The translations under genes were made by a program, and so were the position numbers. From an uncultured Clostridia bacterium (GTDB lineage: Bacteria > Bacillota > Clostridia > Christensenellales > CAG-138): a stretch of 64,000 bases of DNA. Under the pieces are notes generated by a model that did no database searches, had not been told where the DNA came from, and saw only the letters and a list, made by a program, of their open reading frames with translations. Location: contig CALVWJ010000004.1 in assembly GCA_944366945.1 (NCBI GenBank), forward strand, positions 62,001 to 126,000, given 5' to 3'. Within the stretch, counting starts at the first letter, position 1. The number at the start of each line of letters is the position of its first letter. This document shows, piece after piece, positions 17,916 to 26,091 of this stretch.

Positions 17916-19181
17916 TCAACCGTTGTTCTTGATTTTATCCCGGTCAAAATACTTCTCGAGTTCCTTTTTGAGGTCATCCGGGATGGTTTTATCAAGCGGC
18001 AGAACGACGGAGTTTGCCACCCGCTCGATGTAGCGCACGGCAAATTCCGCATCGCGATAGAGCTGCTCCGCACCCAGCGGGAAAAGCACATCGCTGTGCA
18101 CATGGTAATCCGCGCTGTCCGCATAGCGGCTGATTGCAATTGCCGGCACGCCATGATCGGCAAACACGGCCGAGTCGCTGGATTGCACGCGCGCCCGCAC
18201 CACAGAAGAGCGCCCGACCTCGCGGCAGAATTGCTCCGTAAAATGCTTGAGCGCTTCCCCGCCGGTAACGGAAATATGGTTTTCCCCAAGCGTTGTGCCG
18301 CACATGTCAAAGTTGAAGCAAAGGCGAATCTGCGGCATCAACGCTTTGTTGCGCTCGATATAGGCCTGGCTTCCGAAGAGGCCGCCCTCCTCCGCGCCAC
18401 ACCAGATGAAGCGCAGCGTGCGTTTGGGCGGATTCTGGAGGAAGTGGCGATAAATATGCATCAGTGCGGCCGCACCGGAAGCGTTGTCGTGCGCACCCTT
18501 GCCAACAGGTACGCTGTCATAATGCGCGGTCAGCGCGATGGATTCCTCCGGATATTCCGTGCCCGGAATCACGGCGAGCACGTTGCGCGATGTGGCCTCA
18601 AACTCGTTCTGCACAAGCGTAAGATGTACGGTTTCCACGCCGTCGCGCACCATTTCCGTGGCGTCCTTGGCGGAAATCATGAAGCCGGGAATGCGGCCCA
18701 GCCGAATTTTCTCATCGCCCAAATTTTTGCGGTAGGCGTTTGCCGTTTCAAGCGTATCATAATGGAAGCCGCGCATGACGATAAACGCTGCTGCATGTTT
18801 TTCACAGAGCAGGCGGTATGCTTCATACGAAATGGAATTTACCATTACCGCGGTATCGGAAAGGTCGTCCATGCCCACATAGTCCTCCGCCACGCCGCGT
18901 TCGGCATAGTAGAATTTCAGCGTTTTCCCGCCTTCGGGCAGCGAGCCGGAGCGGCCGTACCCAATGGTTTCCACCTCGCGCGCATAGGGCGAAACGATGC
19001 GCATTCCCTCCTGTGTTACCGTGCTGGCAGGGATGGGGAACTCCATCAGTTCCCCTTTTCCGCCAGCCTGCTCTATTTCAGAAAGGAGCAGCTGCGCGGC
19101 TTTTTTCTCATCCTCCGTGCCCGCAACACGGTTAAAGCTCAGCTTCTCCAAAACCGAGTATGCATATCCATGATCTTCCAT
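17916..19181 (-). CDS. M28-family zinc aminopeptidase-like protein
   Basis: A roughly 421-residue peptidase without signal peptide. The co-catalytic zinc residues of M28 are present in order: HYDSVP, HDNASGAAAL, the catalytic glutamate pair in CGAEEGGLFGS, FNFDM, and a C-terminal HVHSD. Residues about 90-200 hold an inserted PA-like domain. Two ATGs lie two codons apart; the second (19181) is better spaced from GGAGG. The enzyme is probably a cytoplasmic aminopeptidase or dipeptidase of unknown specificity. Its own promoter is at 19220-19248, and it converges with the M23 gene with only 17 nt between them. Confidence 0.87.
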   Translation of the reverse strand: MEDHGYAYSVLEKLSFNRVAGTEDEKKAAQLLLSEIEQAGGKGELMEFPIPASTVTQEGMRIVSPYAREVETIGYGRSGSLPEGGKTLKFYYAERGVAEDYVGMDDLSDTAVMVNSISYEAYRLLCEKHAAAFIVMRGFHYDTLETANAYRKNLGDEKIRLGRIPGFMISAKDATEMVRDGVETVHLTLVQNEFEATSRNVLAVIPGTEYPEESIALTAHYDSVPVGKGAHDNASGAAALMHIYRHFLQNPPKRTLRFIWCGAEEGGLFGSQAYIERNKALMPQIRLCFNFDMCGTTLGENHISVTGGEALKHFTEQFCREVGRSSVVRARVQSSDSAVFADHGVPAIAISRYADSADYHVHSDVLFPLGAEQLYRDAEFAVRYIERVANSVVLPLDKTIPDDLKKELEKYFDRDKIKNNG

Positions 19182-19219
19182 ATCCATTTTCCTCCTTGCA
19201 GTTTTGACTCAGTTTTTCT

Positions 19220-19248
19220 ATTCTAACACCACGGCAATGCGATCGCAA
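19220..19248 (-). promoter_or_regulatory. Promoter of the M28 peptidase gene
   Basis: On the minus strand TTGCGA, 17 nt, TAGAAT, with the start codon about 40 nt downstream. Confidence 0.65.
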
Positions 19249-19447
19249 GTGAGCCTACCATCCATGCAAGCTTATGGTACTCCTCCTGTTTTCTGCTGCT
19301 CCGCGCCGTAAATTTCATTTTCCCCCTTGTTTTTTTGGGGCAATGTTACTATGATAAAAACAATTATTTTATAAAAATGCGCAGAAACCGTGTATCGGCA
19401 TGCTGCCATATGATTTATTTTGAATTGTTTTAGAAAGGACACTGGCT

Positions 19448-20629
19448 ATGGAAACCCTCACCCGGCAATTGCTCAGCAAGAACTTTAAAGCCCTTCCGCC
19501 TTCCTTTATTAAAGGGATGCTCAAGGTCACGCAGGATCCCGAGATCATCTCCTTTTCAGGCGGTCTCCCCAGCCCGCTTTCATTCCCGATGGAAGCGCTC
19601 AGCGAATCCATGGCGCACGCCGTAGAGCGTTATGGCACAAAACTGTTCCAATATTCGCTCACAGCAGGTATTCCAGAGTTGCGCGAATTCATCGCTGCGC
19701 GCTGCAATGAAAAATACGGTCTTGGTGTGACTCCAGCGGATATCTTGATTACCACCGGTTCTCAGCAGGCGCTTGACCTTATCGCAAAGATCACCCTTGA
19801 TCCGGGTGACGGCGTTGTGGTCGAAGAACCTGGCTATCTTGGCGCACTGCAGACCTTCCAGCAATACGCGCCCACGTTCCATCCCGTTCCCTTGAGTGAG
19901 GATGGCTTGGATGTCTCGCGCCTTACTGAAGCACTCAAAGCGCCAAAGGTGAAGTTCATCTACACCGTGCCTAACTTCCAGAACCCAACAGGCCTCACCT
20001 ACTCCGTTGCGAACCGTGAAGCTGTTTATAGCGCCATTCAAGATAAGAACGTAATCTTTATTGAAGACGATCCCTATGGCGAGCTGCGCTTTGATGGAAA
20101 AACGCTTCCTTATACTGCCGCAGGCCGCTTTGACAACTGCATCCTGTTGGGCAGCTTTTCCAAGACGGCTACGCCCGGCATGCGCGTCGGGTATCTTGTG
20201 TGCAAAAATGAAGAGTTGCGCGAAGCGGTTGCCACAGCGAAGGAATCCTCGGATGTGCACACGAGTGTGCTCTCCCAATATGTGCTTTACGATTACCTCG
20301 TGCACAATGATTACGACGGCCATATCGCGGAGATCCGCGCGCTGTATGAAAGCCAATGCAAAGCCATGCTTGACGCCATGGCGGAGTATTTCCCCGCTTC
20401 TGTTTCCTATACCCGGCCGGATGGCGGCATGTTCATCTGGTGCACGCTGCCCGAAGGGCAAACAGCGCTTGATTTCTTCTATAAAGCGGTGGAAAGCAAG
20501 GTGGCCGTTGCGCCTGGCGATCCTTTCTATACCGCGCCCAAAGCGGTGCGCACATTCCGCTTGAACTACACCAACGCTTCCAAAGAGGAAATCCGCGAGG
20601 GTATCCGCCGCCTTGGCGCGTTGCTTTAA
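19448..20629 (+). CDS. PLP-dependent aminotransferase, fold type I (2-aminoadipate/LysN-like)
   Basis: A 393-residue fold-type I aminotransferase of the MocR/2-aminoadipate group without the GntR domain. PLP residues are recognisable: Asn179 in NFQNPTG, Asp207 and Tyr210 in EDDPYGE, and the Schiff-base Lys239 in GSFSKTATPGMRVGY. The C-terminal carboxylate-binding Arg is in TFRLNYTNAS. Family members act on 2-aminoadipate, aromatic or branched amino acids, so substrate is open. AAAGGAC precedes the ATG. A possible TTGTTT-18-ATGATA promoter lies about 90 nt upstream. An intrinsic terminator follows the stop by 12 nt, so the gene is monocistronic. Confidence 0.9.
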   Translation: METLTRQLLSKNFKALPPSFIKGMLKVTQDPEIISFSGGLPSPLSFPMEALSESMAHAVERYGTKLFQYSLTAGIPELREFIAARCNEKYGLGVTPADILITTGSQQALDLIAKITLDPGDGVVVEEPGYLGALQTFQQYAPTFHPVPLSEDGLDVSRLTEALKAPKVKFIYTVPNFQNPTGLTYSVANREAVYSAIQDKNVIFIEDDPYGELRFDGKTLPYTAAGRFDNCILLGSFSKTATPGMRVGYLVCKNEELREAVATAKESSDVHTSVLSQYVLYDYLVHNDYDGHIAEIRALYESQCKAMLDAMAEYFPASVSYTRPDGGMFIWCTLPEGQTALDFFYKAVESKVAVAPGDPFYTAPKAVRTFRLNYTNASKEEIREGIRRLGALL

Positions 20630-20640
20630 ACCAAAAGCCT

Positions 20641-20672
20641 AAAGGGGAGCGGCAATTGCCGCCCCCCTTTTA
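20641..20672 (+). terminator. Terminator after the aminotransferase
   Basis: Stem GGGG(A)GCGGC / GCCGC(C)CCCC with an AATT loop, followed by TTTTAG. Confidence 0.8.
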
Positions 20673-21787
20673 GATTGCAAAAGCATGGCTATGCCGTTGG
20701 TTCGAGCGTGCCATAGCGTTCATGCGGTTTTAACACGGCCTGGGACGGCCTGGGAATCTGCGCAGGAACCTTTCTCTATGCCAAAGGATTGGAGGTTCCC
20801 CGCGCATTCACCAAGGAACTTTTTCTTATCCTTTTTTGAGTAGTATTTACTTGTGCTTTCGAACTTCCAGTGGAGCGGGCCGCAATCACCCAAGGGTTTT
20901 GCGGCAAGCGCAAGGCTTGCATGACTACGCACTGGGGTTTTCTCGCCGCGCCGCAAAGCCTGCCGCATAGGTCTAAACTCGTATGTGGCCTTTTTGTGTG
21001 GCTCATTTGCCTTGTGTTACATGTTTTATAGTCCCCGCAAAGGCCCCACCTCTCTCCCAAGCTGTACGGGATGGCTCTCGCCGCCTTTTCTCTATGCCCC
21101 TTAAAGCAGCGCGCTTTATGCATGCCGCAAAACCGCCGCTCAAAGGGGCGGTGATATAGGAAAACGCCGGTCAATTTCGCCCATTCGCCCCACATTGTGT
21201 CGGCTGGCTTTGAAAAAGGGGGCGCCCTGCCTGCGGCGGAGCCGCCTTGCGTCAGAACAAATACGGCCGAACTTGGCGCTGCGCCCTTGAAGCGGGCAGA
21301 TGTGCGGCGGAGGGGCGAAAAAGGCGGGAGGCATCCCCGCTGTTGTATTTCTCCCGACGAAGCCAATGCAGCTGCCCAATATGCCCCCGCATGGCGATGT
21401 TTTCATGGACCACAGCTCCTAAAGTTGCTCTGTTTTTAGGATACCCCGCCCCAGCTGTTTGTTTCCCCTTTTCCAATGGGGCAAAGCTACTCCCTCGCGC
21501 GGCTTTCCCGACAGGCAAACGTTCCATACATCCCCAATGCCTGCCCTTTAGGCTATCAAGTTCTCCTGCCTGGCGCATCTAGTTAGGAATTCCATAAAAA
21601 GCGCCTTAATATTCTTTAAAGGCTCATTACCCCATTGCCCTGCAGATGCTTTTATTGAGAGCATCCGTGTGCAACCTTCTCTCCGTTTTCTGCAAACGGC
21701 TCAAGTTCAAGCTTTCCGGAAGGCGATAGCCCACTTCCAAAGCGCATTCCTTGCGCTTGCCCAACGCAGGCCCGCATAAACCACCCC
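20673..21787. other. 1.1-kb stretch without a recognisable gene
   Basis: Open frames exist on both strands (the longest, on the minus strand at 20776-21366, would encode 196 residues) but none has a ribosome binding site, a domain or normal composition; all are rich in Arg, Pro, Cys and Ser. I see small hairpins (for example TAAAGC/GCTTTA at 21102-21118 and GATGCT/AGCATC near 21648-21668) and one tandem repeat at 20736-20755. It could be a decayed gene, a lineage-specific interspersed repeat or an unannotated RNA; nothing decides between these. Confidence 0.5.
20736..20755. repeat. Tandem 10-bp direct repeat
   Basis: CGGCCTGGGA occurs twice head-to-tail without spacer, inside the gene-free stretch. 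Its role is unknown. Confidence 0.7.
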
Positions 21788-21816
21788 TTTACCTTGCCCC
21801 AAGGATGTGCTAGGAT
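21788..21816 (+). promoter_or_regulatory. Promoter candidate for the D-threonine-aldolase-like gene
   Basis: TTTACC, 17 nt, TAGGAT preceded by TG one base upstream (extended -10 type). It is 38 nt upstream of the start. Confidence 0.45.
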
Positions 21817-21853
21817 GATGGCAGACAGATCGCGTTTGATAGGAGGCTCCCCG

Positions 21854-22912
21854 ATGCTTGTATCACAACTGGAAACCCCGGCTCTCGTCATCGACCTCGA
21901 TGTGCTCGTGCGCAACCAGAAGCGCATCATGGATTTGCTGCGCCCGCTCGGCGTAGCGCTCCGCCCCCATTATAAATCCCATAAATCCACCGCTATTGCG
22001 CATATGCAGGTGGAGCTTGGCGCAAAGGGAATTACCTGCGCCAAGTTAAGCGAAGCGGAAGACCTTATCCTTTCCGGCATCCAGGATGTGCTCATCGCAA
22101 ACCAGGTTGTGGAACCGGCCAAGATCATGCGCCTTGGCTATCTCGCAGGTTGCTGCAAACTCTCGGTATGCGTAGACACGCTGGAAAATATTGCGGCGCT
22201 GGAAGCTGCTGCTGCAGCCTTCGGCAATAAGCTGCATTGCCTGGTGGAATACGAGGTGGGCATGCGGCGCTGCGGCGTTGCTACGCCGGAAGAAGCGCTT
22301 GCGCTCGCGCAGGCAATTTTGGCTGCGCCCCACCTTTCCTTCATGGGCATTCAAGCCTATGCAGGCCAGCTTTCCCATGAAGAGGATTTTTCCGTGCGTT
22401 CCCGCGAGGCGGCACGCATTGAAGCACGTTTAAGCGAATTGCTCGCGTTTCTGCGTGCACACGGGGTGGAGGTGCAGGAAGTCAGCGGCGCCAGCACGGG
22501 CACTGCGGAACTTCGCAGGGCGGGCACCGTTTATACAGAGGTGCAGGCCGGAACCTACCTTTTCATGGACGCTGCATACGACAGGGTTGGAGCAGGCTTC
22601 GCGCACAGCTTAACGCTGCTTTCTACCGTTGTGAGCGCAGACTCTGGGCGCATCGTATGCGATGCGGGGCTTAAAACGCTGGGGGTGGACCAGGGGAAAC
22701 CCGTTTTCCCTAATTTTCCCAACGCTGAGGTGGACATGAGCGAGGAGCACTGCACTGCGTATTGTTCGAACCAGTGCCGCGTGGGAGAAAAACTGTCCTT
22801 AATCCCCGGCCATTGCTGCACCACGATCAACCTGTTTGACGCGCTTTACCTGGCGCGGGATGGGCACGTTGTGGACCGCATCCCCGTTACCAGCCGCGGC
22901 AAAAGCCGTTAA
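21854..22912 (+). CDS. D-threonine aldolase / D-serine dehydratase-like PLP enzyme
   Basis: A 352-residue fold-type III PLP enzyme (alanine-racemase N-terminal barrel, then the DSD1/D-Thr-aldolase C-terminal domain). The Schiff-base lysine is Lys41 in LRPHYKSHKS, and the C-terminal metal site is the HxC of IPGHCCTT. Relatives cleave D-threonine or other D-3-hydroxy amino acids to glycine plus aldehyde, or dehydrate D-serine, with a divalent metal. The ATG at 21854 is preceded by AGGAGG; an in-frame ATG 20 codons upstream has no such site. It stands alone, and the substrate cannot be told from the sequence. Confidence 0.88.
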   Translation: MLVSQLETPALVIDLDVLVRNQKRIMDLLRPLGVALRPHYKSHKSTAIAHMQVELGAKGITCAKLSEAEDLILSGIQDVLIANQVVEPAKIMRLGYLAGCCKLSVCVDTLENIAALEAAAAAFGNKLHCLVEYEVGMRRCGVATPEEALALAQAILAAPHLSFMGIQAYAGQLSHEEDFSVRSREAARIEARLSELLAFLRAHGVEVQEVSGASTGTAELRRAGTVYTEVQAGTYLFMDAAYDRVGAGFAHSLTLLSTVVSADSGRIVCDAGLKTLGVDQGKPVFPNFPNAEVDMSEEHCTAYCSNQCRVGEKLSLIPGHCCTTINLFDALYLARDGHVVDRIPVTSRGKSR

Positions 22913-23165
22913 GGTTAAGCGCGCGGAACCGGCAAGTATGCGATTCTTCGGCATGGCTTCCCGTTTGCGTTGGAACGTAGCGGGCAGCCATGCTTTTTAT
23001 GCGCGCTGAAAGGGTGCCGGCCTAAAATTTTTGCTCTACTTTCCTGCCTTACTTTATTCCGCGTAATTTCAATGTCTTCTTTCTCCTTTTCCCGCGTTCT
23101 GCGCGGCATTCCGGCGCTTTCAAACCACCAAGCTGCATTTTCCTTTTTCTCTTGAATAAAAATGC
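22913..23165. other. Intergenic stretch before the MATE gene
   Basis: Together with the leader up to 23279 this is 367 nt without a gene. I see a promoter at its downstream end but no convincing terminator for the upstream gene and no known riboswitch motif. Confidence 0.4.
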
Positions 23166-23193
23166 TTGCATTTCGAATGAAGCGTGCTATACT
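23166..23193 (+). promoter_or_regulatory. Promoter of the MATE transporter gene
   Basis: TTGCAT, 16 nt, TATACT, giving an approximately 80-nt leader. Confidence 0.6.
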
Positions 23194-23279
23194 TTCCTTC
23201 GGTTTTATGGATATGGCATTTGCGCATAGCGTAAAACCGAGTTTTCTTGAAGCCGGTCCCGCCGGCGAAAGAAGGGAAT

Positions 23280-24641
23280 ATGGAAACAAAAGAATTCTCT
23301 GTGCGCAGGGTATTTCAAATGTCCTTGCCGATTTTTCTCGAGCTTTTGCTCCAGCTTTTGGTGGGCAATGCCGACCAGGCCATGCTCAGCGGCTATTCGC
23401 AAAACTCTGTTGGTGCGGTTGGAAACGCAAACCAGATCATCAACATTGCAATCCTCGTGCTCAACATGCTATGCACGGGCGCAACGGTGCTCGCGGCGCA
23501 ATCCCTGGGCGCCGGGGACAAGCGGCGCGTTACCATCATCAGCTCCGTGTCCGCGTTGCTGGTGCTGACGTCTGGGCTTGCGCTTTCCGCAGCGCTGCTG
23601 CTCTTTCCGGAGCCGCTGTTCCGCCTCATCAGCGTACCAGATGCGCTCCTTAGAGAGGCGGTTCAATACACGCGCATTGTGGCGCTTTGCCTTACGGTAC
23701 AAGGCGCTTACATGCTCGTATGCGCCATTCTGCGCAGCTATGGCCTCGTAAAAGAGGTGCTGTTCACCGCAATTCTTATGAATACGCTCAACATCGGCCT
23801 CAATGCGCTGCTCATCAACGGCCTTCTGGGCTTCCCGCGCCTTGGCGCAGCCGGCGCCGCAATCTCCACCAACATCAGCAAAGTAGCGGGCTTTGCCTTT
23901 GCGCTCGTGCTACTCTACCGGCGCACGGATGCACGCTTCCTGCCCCGCGCGCTCGCCAGGCCCTTCCCGATGCGGGAGCTGCGCGGCACGCTTGCCATCA
24001 GCCTCCCCTGCGGCAGCGAAACGTTTTCCTACCAGCTTTCCCAGCTTACGATCATGAAATTCGTCAACCGGCTGGGGACTGCCGCCATCAATGCGAAGAT
24101 CTATTGCTACATGATGGCCAACGCCATGTACCTTTATTCCGTTGCCATTGCGCAGGCAACGCAGATCGTTGTAGGTTATCTTGTGGGGCGCAGGGAACTT
24201 GGGGCCATACGGGAACGGGTATGGCGCTCCGTTATCGTATCCATCGCTGTTTCGGAATCCTTAAACCTTGTGATTTACCTGCTCGCGGAGCCGATCTTCC
24301 GCATTTTCACGCAGGATCCTGCCGTGATCGCCCTTGCACGGCAAATCATTCTCATCGAATTTGCGCTTGAGCTTGGGCGTTCGGTAAATATCACCATGGT
24401 ACGCTGCCTCATCGCAGCGGGGGATGTGCGTTTCCCCGTAGGCGCTGCGCTGTTTTCCACCTGGTTCATCGCCGTGGGCCTTGGCTGGCTCCTTGGCATG
24501 CACTTTGGCATGGGGCTTCAAGGGCTCTGGATCGGCATGGCAGCAGATGAATGTTTCCGCGGCCTTCTGTTCGTGCTGCGCTTTCGCGCAGGTACCTGGC
24601 AGCGTTTTGCAGAAAAGGCACAGGCTCCGCTGCAAATATAG
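23280..24641 (+). CDS. MATE-family efflux transporter
   Basis: A 453-residue protein with the twelve-helix, two-bundle plan of the MATE family (NorM/DinF). The first helix contains FQMSLPIFLELLLQLLVGNADQ split around residues 10-35, matching the family's N-terminal pattern, and each half carries the Gly/Ala-rich helices expected. MATE proteins export cationic drugs or metabolites in exchange for Na+ or H+. The ATG at 23280 has AGAAGGGAAT upstream. There is no neighbouring regulator, so the substrate is unknown. Confidence 0.92.
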   Translation: METKEFSVRRVFQMSLPIFLELLLQLLVGNADQAMLSGYSQNSVGAVGNANQIINIAILVLNMLCTGATVLAAQSLGAGDKRRVTIISSVSALLVLTSGLALSAALLLFPEPLFRLISVPDALLREAVQYTRIVALCLTVQGAYMLVCAILRSYGLVKEVLFTAILMNTLNIGLNALLINGLLGFPRLGAAGAAISTNISKVAGFAFALVLLYRRTDARFLPRALARPFPMRELRGTLAISLPCGSETFSYQLSQLTIMKFVNRLGTAAINAKIYCYMMANAMYLYSVAIAQATQIVVGYLVGRRELGAIRERVWRSVIVSIAVSESLNLVIYLLAEPIFRIFTQDPAVIALARQIILIEFALELGRSVNITMVRCLIAAGDVRFPVGAALFSTWFIAVGLGWLLGMHFGMGLQGLWIGMAADECFRGLLFVLRFRAGTWQRFAEKAQAPLQI

Positions 24642-24724
24642 GGGAAACCTGCGCCTCTCCTGCGTCGCCAGGGACAGCTTACCGCATATTGAAAACGCGC
24701 CAAAACCCATTTTAAAATTGTTGG

Positions 24725-24801
24725 CCCCTACGCTTTGGATACGGTCAAAAATTGCACCCCTTTCACTGCGCAAGAGGTGCGATTTCACTATAGCTTAGGG
24801 G
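24725..24801. repeat. Nested inverted repeats between convergent genes
   Basis: An outer pair CCCCTAcGCT / AGCtTAGGGG (one mismatch) encloses an inner pair AAATTGCACC / GGTGCGATTT (one mismatch, arms 24748-24757 and 24776-24785). It lies 84 nt after the MATE stop. There is no long T run, so it is either a weak bidirectional terminator or a small palindromic element. The rest of 24642-25056 shows no gene. Confidence 0.55.
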
Positions 24802-25056
24802 CAGTTCTACTCGTGCTCCAAGATTCGAAAGCCTTGCGCTTTCAGTTGCTTGGGAATCCGCTTAGCCTGCGTGCCCTTCAGACGCGTTCGAAGGGGCTGG
24901 CTTATTAAACATGTTTTTGCATGGACGGAAGCGCCCAGGAAAGCAGCCATGTTTGAGGCTTTTGCGCATCGCGTAGAATCAAGCCTCCGCATGCCGCTCC
25001 CGCCCCCTGCAAAAGGATATGCTTTTGACCCGCTCGCCGTAAAAGCTGGCACGATT

Positions 25057-25326
25057 TCATTTCTTTTTGGCAAGCTCCATCACAGCGCTGAAATGCTTTA
25101 TTATATAATCGTAGCCCGTGCCCCGCTTGTGCGGAATCATGCAGTTGCTGCAATCCTTAACGCCATTCTCCGTATAGGTGAAATTGCCGCCGCAATTTTC
25201 GCCCAACGCATAGAGCGGGCAATAGCAAAACAGGCAGTTAAAGTTTTCCAGATCGTTCGTTTTGTGGCACGGAAAAAATTCGCATTCCGCGTTGCAAAAA
25301 AATGAGTACGCTTTCTTTTCTTCCAT
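25057..25326 (-). CDS. Small cysteine-rich protein
   Basis: An 89-residue protein with eleven cysteines, beginning MEEKKAYSFFCNAECEFFPC, then CLFCYCPLY, GENCGG and DCSNCMIPH. The spacing matches the bacterial 'cysteine-rich small domain' family, presumed to bind zinc or an Fe-S cluster. Its function is not known; relatives often neighbour cobalamin or metal-uptake genes. The frame is open 200 codons upstream through bioY, but the ATG at 25326 has AAGGAGG and a recognisable N-terminus. It starts 17 nt after the bioY stop, so the two form an operon. Confidence 0.82.
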   Translation of the reverse strand: MEEKKAYSFFCNAECEFFPCHKTNDLENFNCLFCYCPLYALGENCGGNFTYTENGVKDCSNCMIPHKRGTGYDYIIKHFSAVMELAKKK

Positions 25327-25343
25327 ATTAAATTGAACCTCCT

Positions 25344-25886
25344 TCAGTGAATTTCCCATCCAATGGCCCGAAGCGGCAGAGCGAGCCGCCTTGTAAGCGT
25401 CGTTGCCAAGGCGATTTTGACCGCATCCCCTGCAAGAAACGGAAAAACGCAATAGGCAAGGCTTGCCCAAAGCCCCATGCGCGTAACCGCCATAAACCAG
25501 ACCGTTCCAAACGCATAGCAAACGGCCGTGCCCAGCGCCATGGCGGCGCAAAGCCGCAGCCAGCCAATACCCCAACGCGCACGCAGCCAACCTACGAGGG
25601 ACGCAGCAAGGATATATCCCAAAATATAGCCGCCCGTCTGCCCTGCAATAGCCTGCATGCCACCCGCAAACCCCGCAAAGACGGGCGCACCCAGCGCCCC
25701 AAGGAGCACATAGGCCGCCACTGAAACGGCGCCAGGCTTTGCACCCAGCAACGCACCTGCAAGGTTTACTGCAAACAGCGCAAGGTTGATGGGCACCATG
25801 GGCAGGGGAATCTGGATCTGCGAACAGATCGCACATAGCGCAGTAAACACCGCACAGACGCAGTATTTCCTCAAATTTTGATCCAT
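25344..25886 (-). CDS. bioY: BioY-type biotin transporter S component
   Basis: BioY is the substrate-binding membrane subunit of energy-coupling-factor biotin uptake. The 180-residue protein has six membrane helices and the family motifs VPINLALFAVNLAGALLG and GQTGGYILGY; the latter holds the biotin-binding loop, with Gln in place of the more usual Pro. No ecfA or ecfT genes are present in the window, so it would use a shared module encoded elsewhere or act alone. GGAAGGAGG precedes the ATG, and the promoter at 25906-25935 is nearly perfect. The small Cys-rich gene follows in the same operon. Confidence 0.92.
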   Translation of the reverse strand: MDQNLRKYCVCAVFTALCAICSQIQIPLPMVPINLALFAVNLAGALLGAKPGAVSVAAYVLLGALGAPVFAGFAGGMQAIAGQTGGYILGYILAASLVGWLRARWGIGWLRLCAAMALGTAVCYAFGTVWFMAVTRMGLWASLAYCVFPFLAGDAVKIALATTLTRRLALPLRAIGWEIH

Positions 25887-25905
25887 ACCCCCCTCCTTCC
25901 CCGCT

Positions 25906-25935
25906 ATTATACCCGCCCCATGGAAGCGCTGTCAA
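25906..25935 (-). promoter_or_regulatory. Promoter of bioY, with possible biotin-repressor half-sites
   Basis: On the minus strand TTGACA, 18 nt, TATAAT: perfect hexamers. The -35 overlaps GTCAAACC (25931-25938), facing GGTT 14 nt further on; this only loosely resembles a BirA operator (AAACC-N14/15-GGTTT). Confidence 0.75.
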
Positions 25936-25970
25936 ACCACCCGAATCCATTCGGTTGAAGGTTTTGCGTG

Positions 25971-25999
25971 TTGACAGGCGTTCGGAATGTATATATACT
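25971..25999 (+). promoter_or_regulatory. Promoter of arcC
   Basis: TTGACA, 17 nt, TATACT, divergent from the bioY promoter with 35 nt between the two -35 boxes. Confidence 0.75.
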
Positions 26000-26091
26000 T
26001 ATATTATGCAACCCAATTATGCATTCAATCGGATCGGACTCAAAAAAACGCTCTGTTTAAACCTAAAAAAAGCATAAAGGAGACTGCCCTC

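Noticed and set aside
18096..19226. 376-codon plus-strand open frame opposite the M28 peptidase
   Set aside because: The minus-strand frame carries a complete M28 zinc site; the plus frame is its antisense shadow.
20690..20720. GGTTCGAGC, similar to a tRNA T-loop
   Set aside because: No acceptor stem, anticodon arm or CCA end can be formed around it.
20776..21366. 196-codon minus-strand open frame in the gene-free region
   Set aside because: No ribosome binding site, no recognisable domain, and Arg/Ser/Cys/Pro-rich; treated as non-coding.
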